A model generated the notes under the pieces. The model did no database searches and was not told the DNA's origin. It worked only from the letters and a program-made list of their open reading frames with translations. The position numbers and the translations under genes were made by a program. Positions 15,609 to 18,118 of a DNA stretch of 18,118 bases are shown in pieces. Numbering within the stretch: the first letter of the stretch is position 1; each line of letters begins with the position of its first letter. The stretch lies in the NCBI GenBank assembly GCA_026392135.1, contig JAPLCR010000608.1:1-18118 (forward strand). The letters run 5' to 3'. The DNA comes from Armatimonadota bacterium (GTDB taxonomy: Bacteria; Armatimonadota; Chthonomonadetes; Chthonomonadales; Chthonomonadaceae).

Positions 15609-16613
15609 CTACCGACGAACATAGCCGTTCGCCCGATACCACTCTACAGCGCGTCGTAGCGCCTCTTCAACAGGCGACTGGGGCAGTCCCAACTCGCGCA
15701 CCGCCTTAGAAGCGTCGAAAAACATCCGATGTTTCGCCATCTTCACGCCCTCGAAGGGATGCGCGGGGGCGCGTCGCAGAACCTGCGTCGTAAAAATCTG
15801 CTCTAGCCCCACCGCAATATAGGCGACGGGATAGGGAATCTGAATTTTCGGCGCGGGGATGCCCGTTATCTGCGAAAGCGTCTCCAGAATCTCTTTCAGG
15901 GTCATATTGCGGTTGCCGAGAATGTACTTCTCGCCCGGTTTGCCGCGCTCCCCCGCCAAAATTGTCCCCTCCGCAACGTCTCGCACATCAATCAGGTTCA
16001 GCCCGGTATCGAGGTAGGCGGGCATTTTGCGGTTCAGGAAGTCTACAATAATCTGACCAGTGGGAGTCGGCTTGATATCCTGCTCCCCGACGGGCGTACT
16101 CGGATTCGTGACGACGACGGGCAACCCTTTCGCCACAAACGAGAGCGCCTCCCGCTCCGCCAAAAACTTGGAGCGCTTATAATGCCCTATCATCTTGGCT
16201 TCGGAGACGGGCGTATCTTCCGTTCCCGACGAACCGTCGCTAGGTATCCCCAACGCGCCCACCGTACTCGTATAGACGACGGTCTGAACCCCTGCGTCTA
16301 GCGCGGCTTGTAGGAGGGCGCGGGTTCCCTCGATGTTCGTGCGATACAACTCCTGCGGGTCGCGAGACCAGAGGCGATAGTCCGCCGCGACATGATAGAG
16401 CGCGTCGCACCCCTGTATCGCCTCCCGCAGAGAGTTCGCATCGTTCAGGTCGCCCGTTACAATCTCGCACAGGGCGGGGTTCAGTCCTGCAAGGTTGTCC
16501 TTGCGACTGCCAGCCCGTGCCAGGGCGCGAATCGAAACGCCGCGCTCTACCAATAATCGCGCTACGTGCGAACCTACGAAGCCCGTCCCGCCTGTCACCA
16601 GAGCCTTTTGCAC
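15609..16613 (-). CDS. hpnA: Hopanoid-associated NAD(P)-dependent sugar epimerase/dehydrogenase
   Basis: An extended short-chain dehydrogenase/reductase of 334 residues. The dinucleotide-binding GGTGFVG (8–14) is at the N-terminus, S116 is in VVYTSTVGALG, and the catalytic pair Y145 and K149 is in HYKRSKFLAE. VTGDLNDANSLREAIQGCDALYHVAADYRLW at 52–82 and NPSTPVGEQDIKPTPTG around 175–190 resemble the HpnA subfamily. HpnA is found beside hopanoid genes, but its precise substrate is not settled. A GTG start follows the hpnH stop by 10 nt with a G-rich site (TAGGGGGG) between, so hpnH–hpnA are co-transcribed. Downstream 85 nt separate it from hicA. Being a dihydroflavonol reductase-like SDR with another role is the main alternative. 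Confidence 0.85.
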   Translation of the reverse strand: MQKALVTGGTGFVGSHVARLLVERGVSIRALARAGSRKDNLAGLNPALCEIVTGDLNDANSLREAIQGCDALYHVAADYRLWSRDPQELYRTNIEGTRALLQAALDAGVQTVVYTSTVGALGIPSDGSSGTEDTPVSEAKMIGHYKRSKFLAEREALSFVAKGLPVVVTNPSTPVGEQDIKPTPTGQIIVDFLNRKMPAYLDTGLNLIDVRDVAEGTILAGERGKPGEKYILGNRNMTLKEILETLSQITGIPAPKIQIPYPVAYIAVGLEQIFTTQVLRRAPAHPFEGVKMAKHRMFFDASKAVRELGLPQSPVEEALRRAVEWYRANGYVRR

Positions 16614-16623
16614 TCGCGCCCCC

Positions 16624-17628
16624 CTACTTCGAGAGCGACCACATCGCGAGTTGAAGGGTTCCCTTCACCGATTTCATCGCCTCGGAGACGGCGCTATGCT
16701 CGAAGCCACTGTGCATCTTGCAGTTCTGGCAACGCGGGTCTTGCCGCGACTCCCAGTACGCCCAGTCGGTCTTCTCCCAGAACTCAGCCCACTCGTCGTA
16801 GTGTCCCTCGCCCTCAACAAGATAGCAGGGCGCTTTCCAGCCCTTCGGCGTATAGTTCACGGTAGACCAAGGGGCGCAGGGCAGTTCTCGTAGCCCCGCC
16901 GCGAATTCGAGGAACATGGGAGTCGCGTTGACCTTGTACTTCGAGGAGAAGTCACGTATCTGACGGAACTTATCGTGTATCTGGTCTTTCGTCAAGAAAA
17001 TATCGCTCTCCACGCTCTCATACTCGTAGCCGGGAGAGATAAGGATGCCGTTCGCCTTGAGGCTGTCCACCAGTTGGCACAACTCTTCGACCTCTTGCAC
17101 TGAAGTCGCTTTATATACCGTGGTGTTGATGAAGACGTGGTAGCCGAGTTCACGCCCCTTCTTGATAGCCTCGACCGCTTTGTCGAAGATACCCTTGCGG
17201 TTTACCACAAAGTCGTGGGTTTCGCGCATACCGTCGAGGTGTACCATGATGAAGAGGTGCGGACTTGGGGGAATCACGTCGAAAATCTTCTCTTCCATCT
17301 TAATGGCATTGGTGCAGAGGATGATATACTTTCCACGTGCAACAAGCCCATCAATCAGCTCTTTGAGTTCGGGATAGAGGGTTGGTTCGCCGCCGCAGAT
17401 GTTGACGATGGGCGCACCGCAGTCGTCTGCCGCTTTGAAGCAGGTTTCGAGCGACATACGGTCTTTAAGTTTGCCCGTGTGCCGCTCTACAGAACAGCCC
17501 AAGCAGGCGAGGTTGCAGGTATAGAGAGGCTCTAGCATCAACACGGTGGGGTAACGCTTCTCGCCCTTCCGCTCCATTTTGGTGCGGTGTCGCGCCTGCG
17601 CCATAGTAAATCCGATGGGGTATCGCAT
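16624..17628 (-). CDS. hpnH: Adenosyl-hopene transferase, radical SAM (HpnH)
   Basis: HpnH couples the 5'-deoxyadenosyl group of SAM to hopene (diploptene), the first step of C35 hopanoid side-chain formation. The 334-residue protein has the radical SAM cluster motif C38–x3–C42–x2–C45 (TCNLACLGC), a GGEP motif (NICGGEPTLYPEL, near 76–88) and the remaining half-barrel strands (YIILCTNAI, LFIMVHLDGMRETHD). A C-terminal Cys pair (CQNCKMHSGFE) is also typical of HpnH. GAAGGAA about 8 nt before the ATG supports the start. hpnA follows by 10 nt. The adenosylhopane product is the substrate of HpnG, encoded further along at 12480–13196. No hopene-forming cyclase is in the window. Confidence 0.93.
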   Translation of the reverse strand: MRYPIGFTMAQARHRTKMERKGEKRYPTVLMLEPLYTCNLACLGCSVERHTGKLKDRMSLETCFKAADDCGAPIVNICGGEPTLYPELKELIDGLVARGKYIILCTNAIKMEEKIFDVIPPSPHLFIMVHLDGMRETHDFVVNRKGIFDKAVEAIKKGRELGYHVFINTTVYKATSVQEVEELCQLVDSLKANGILISPGYEYESVESDIFLTKDQIHDKFRQIRDFSSKYKVNATPMFLEFAAGLRELPCAPWSTVNYTPKGWKAPCYLVEGEGHYDEWAEFWEKTDWAYWESRQDPRCQNCKMHSGFEHSAVSEAMKSVKGTLQLAMWSLSK

Positions 17629-17669
17629 CCGTTGTTTCCTTCGTTAATCCGAACTGTAGCGTCTCACTG

Positions 17670-17681
17670 GTCTTATAAGAC
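17670..17681. promoter_or_regulatory. 12-bp perfect palindrome in the hpnH leader, possible operator
   Basis: GTCTTATAAGAC reads identically on both strands and lies about 42 nt before the hpnH ATG. Its TATAAG core also looks like a -10 box, although the nearest TTGATT is only 13 nt away. It could be bound by a dimeric regulator, or be chance in an AT-rich leader. Confidence 0.35.
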
Positions 17682-17866
17682 GGATAAGGTAATCAATTAG
17701 TGGCTTATTCAGCCTTCTATAACACAGTATCAAGTATCCCGTTTATTGGGAGAACCGTTTTGTGAGTGTTACAAAGTGTGAAGCAAGTGCAATAAAAGGG
17801 ACTTCCCTAGGCGTGGTCGCTCTAAAGAAAACCATCTTATTATACCTTAATCAAAACGTCAGCCCT

Positions 17867-17882
17867 CTCACCATCAGGTGAG
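17867..17882 (-). other. Small hairpin just 3' of the hicB relic
   Basis: CTCACC and GGTGAG form a 6-bp perfect stem with a 4-nt loop, 4 nt beyond the relic's stop codon on the minus strand. There is no adjoining T-run (TTTT appears only about 10 nt later), so it would be a poor intrinsic terminator. It is an orphan hairpin. Confidence 0.3.
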
Positions 17883-17886
17883 CGTC

Positions 17887-17957
17887 TCAGACATATAAAA
17901 GTGACCCTTTCGGCTTCGTTATAGCGTGATACAACTCTTCACTGTCTCTATTCACTT
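17887..17957 (-). pseudogene. Decayed relic of a hicB 3' end
   Basis: On the minus strand, read back from the TGA at 17887, the frame encodes SEELYHAITKPKGSLLYV, matching AKELRRAIPEPKGRLLYA at the end of the intact HicB at 15061. The DNA match continues past the stop (TGAGCGT and TCAG shared in both 3' flanks). Upstream it continues into GTCTCTAT only after a one-base gap near 17940, where the intact gene's TGG also reads TGA. It is thus a frameshifted, truncated remnant. Nothing resembling the hicB N-terminus or hicA follows to the end of the window. Orientation is the same as the intact hicB, 2.8 kb away across hpnA–hpnH. Confidence 0.75.
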
Positions 17958-18118
17958 CAAAGAATGGGTAGTTTTAGTATACCCTAATCGGAAAGCCAGT
18001 GATGTTACCGCATTTCGACGTAAGAGTTCAGGGTTATGGGAGTAAAAACCGCGAAAAAATGCACAAAGCCCCAAACGTGGAGCCGCTCGCATAGGTTTCT
18101 AATCTCAAACCACTAAAA

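Larger units (their letters stand above)
17629..18118. other. Gene-free right end with hpnH leader and hicB relic
   Basis: No intact reading frame of credible length exists on either strand over these 490 nt. The stretch contains the hpnH leader with a perfect palindrome, a weak promoter-like pair on the minus strand (TTGATA at 17733–17728, 16-nt spacer, TGAATA at 17711–17706), a hicB relic and a small hairpin. TATAAT-like boxes on the minus strand at 17844–17839 and TATACT at 17981–17976 have no convincing -35 partners. The last 140 nt hold nothing I recognise; GGTTT and AAACC at 18094–18111 make only a weak hairpin. Confidence 0.6.

Noticed and set aside
18090..18112. tRNA T-arm-like sequence near the right edge
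   Set aside because: The GGTTT/AAACC stem has an 8-nt loop without the TTC consensus, and no acceptor or anticodon arms can be drawn around it.
1..18118. CRISPR array, insertion sequence or prophage
   Set aside because: No regularly spaced repeats, transposase, integrase or phage structural genes were seen; the only mobile-type module is the HicAB pair.

Overview
This 18.1 kb window comes from a Gram-negative-type (diderm) bacterium: it carries a complete RND/MFP/TolC tripartite exporter and hopanoid tail genes. I suspect Armatimonadota or a neighbouring lineage, from the recF–dciA pair (DciA with a C-terminal zinc ribbon), the HicAB subtype and the hopanoid gene set. This is an inference from gene style and I could not confirm it.

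Left block (1–4411, + strand): recF, dciA (DUF721), comEC and a nitrilase-superfamily amidohydrolase. The genes are tightly packed: recF and dciA overlap out of frame by 95 nt, the dciA stop lies in the comEC Shine-Dalgarno, and comEC overlaps the hydrolase as ATGA. The block concerns replication and repair (RecF, DciA) and membrane DNA transport (a ComEC lacking its usual C-terminal metallo-beta-lactamase domain).

Middle block (4418–6352, - strand): two tandem paralogous membrane-protein genes of unknown function. The downstream copy is intact. The upstream copy is broken by a net 53-nt internal deletion and is a pseudogene.

Right block (6428–17628, - strand; transcribed from right to left): hpnH (radical-SAM adenosyl-hopane synthase), hpnA (hopanoid-associated dehydrogenase/epimerase), hicA–hicB toxin–antitoxin, a two-gene cassette of unknown function whose second gene is split by an in-frame TGA, then ispH, an hpnG-like nucleoside phosphorylase/nucleosidase, a TolC-family outer membrane protein, a membrane fusion protein and an RND pump. 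ispH, hpnG and tolC are coupled by short gaps or overlaps, and mfp–rnd by a 6-nt gap. The arrangement suggests that isoprenoid supply (IspH), C35 hopanoid side-chain formation (HpnH, HpnG) and envelope export are linked. No squalene-hopene cyclase is in the window. A REP-like GC-rich hairpin pair sits between tolC and mfp.

Right end (17629–18118): no intact gene. It holds a decayed relic of a second hicB 3' end in the same orientation as the intact hicB, so the hpnH–hpnA pair is bracketed by hicB-derived sequence. It also holds a 12-bp perfect palindrome in the hpnH leader.

The best candidates for something undescribed are the two-gene cassette at 14136–14971 with its TGA interruption, the hicB-flanked hopanoid segment, and an RND pump whose conserved TM10 lysine is an arginine.
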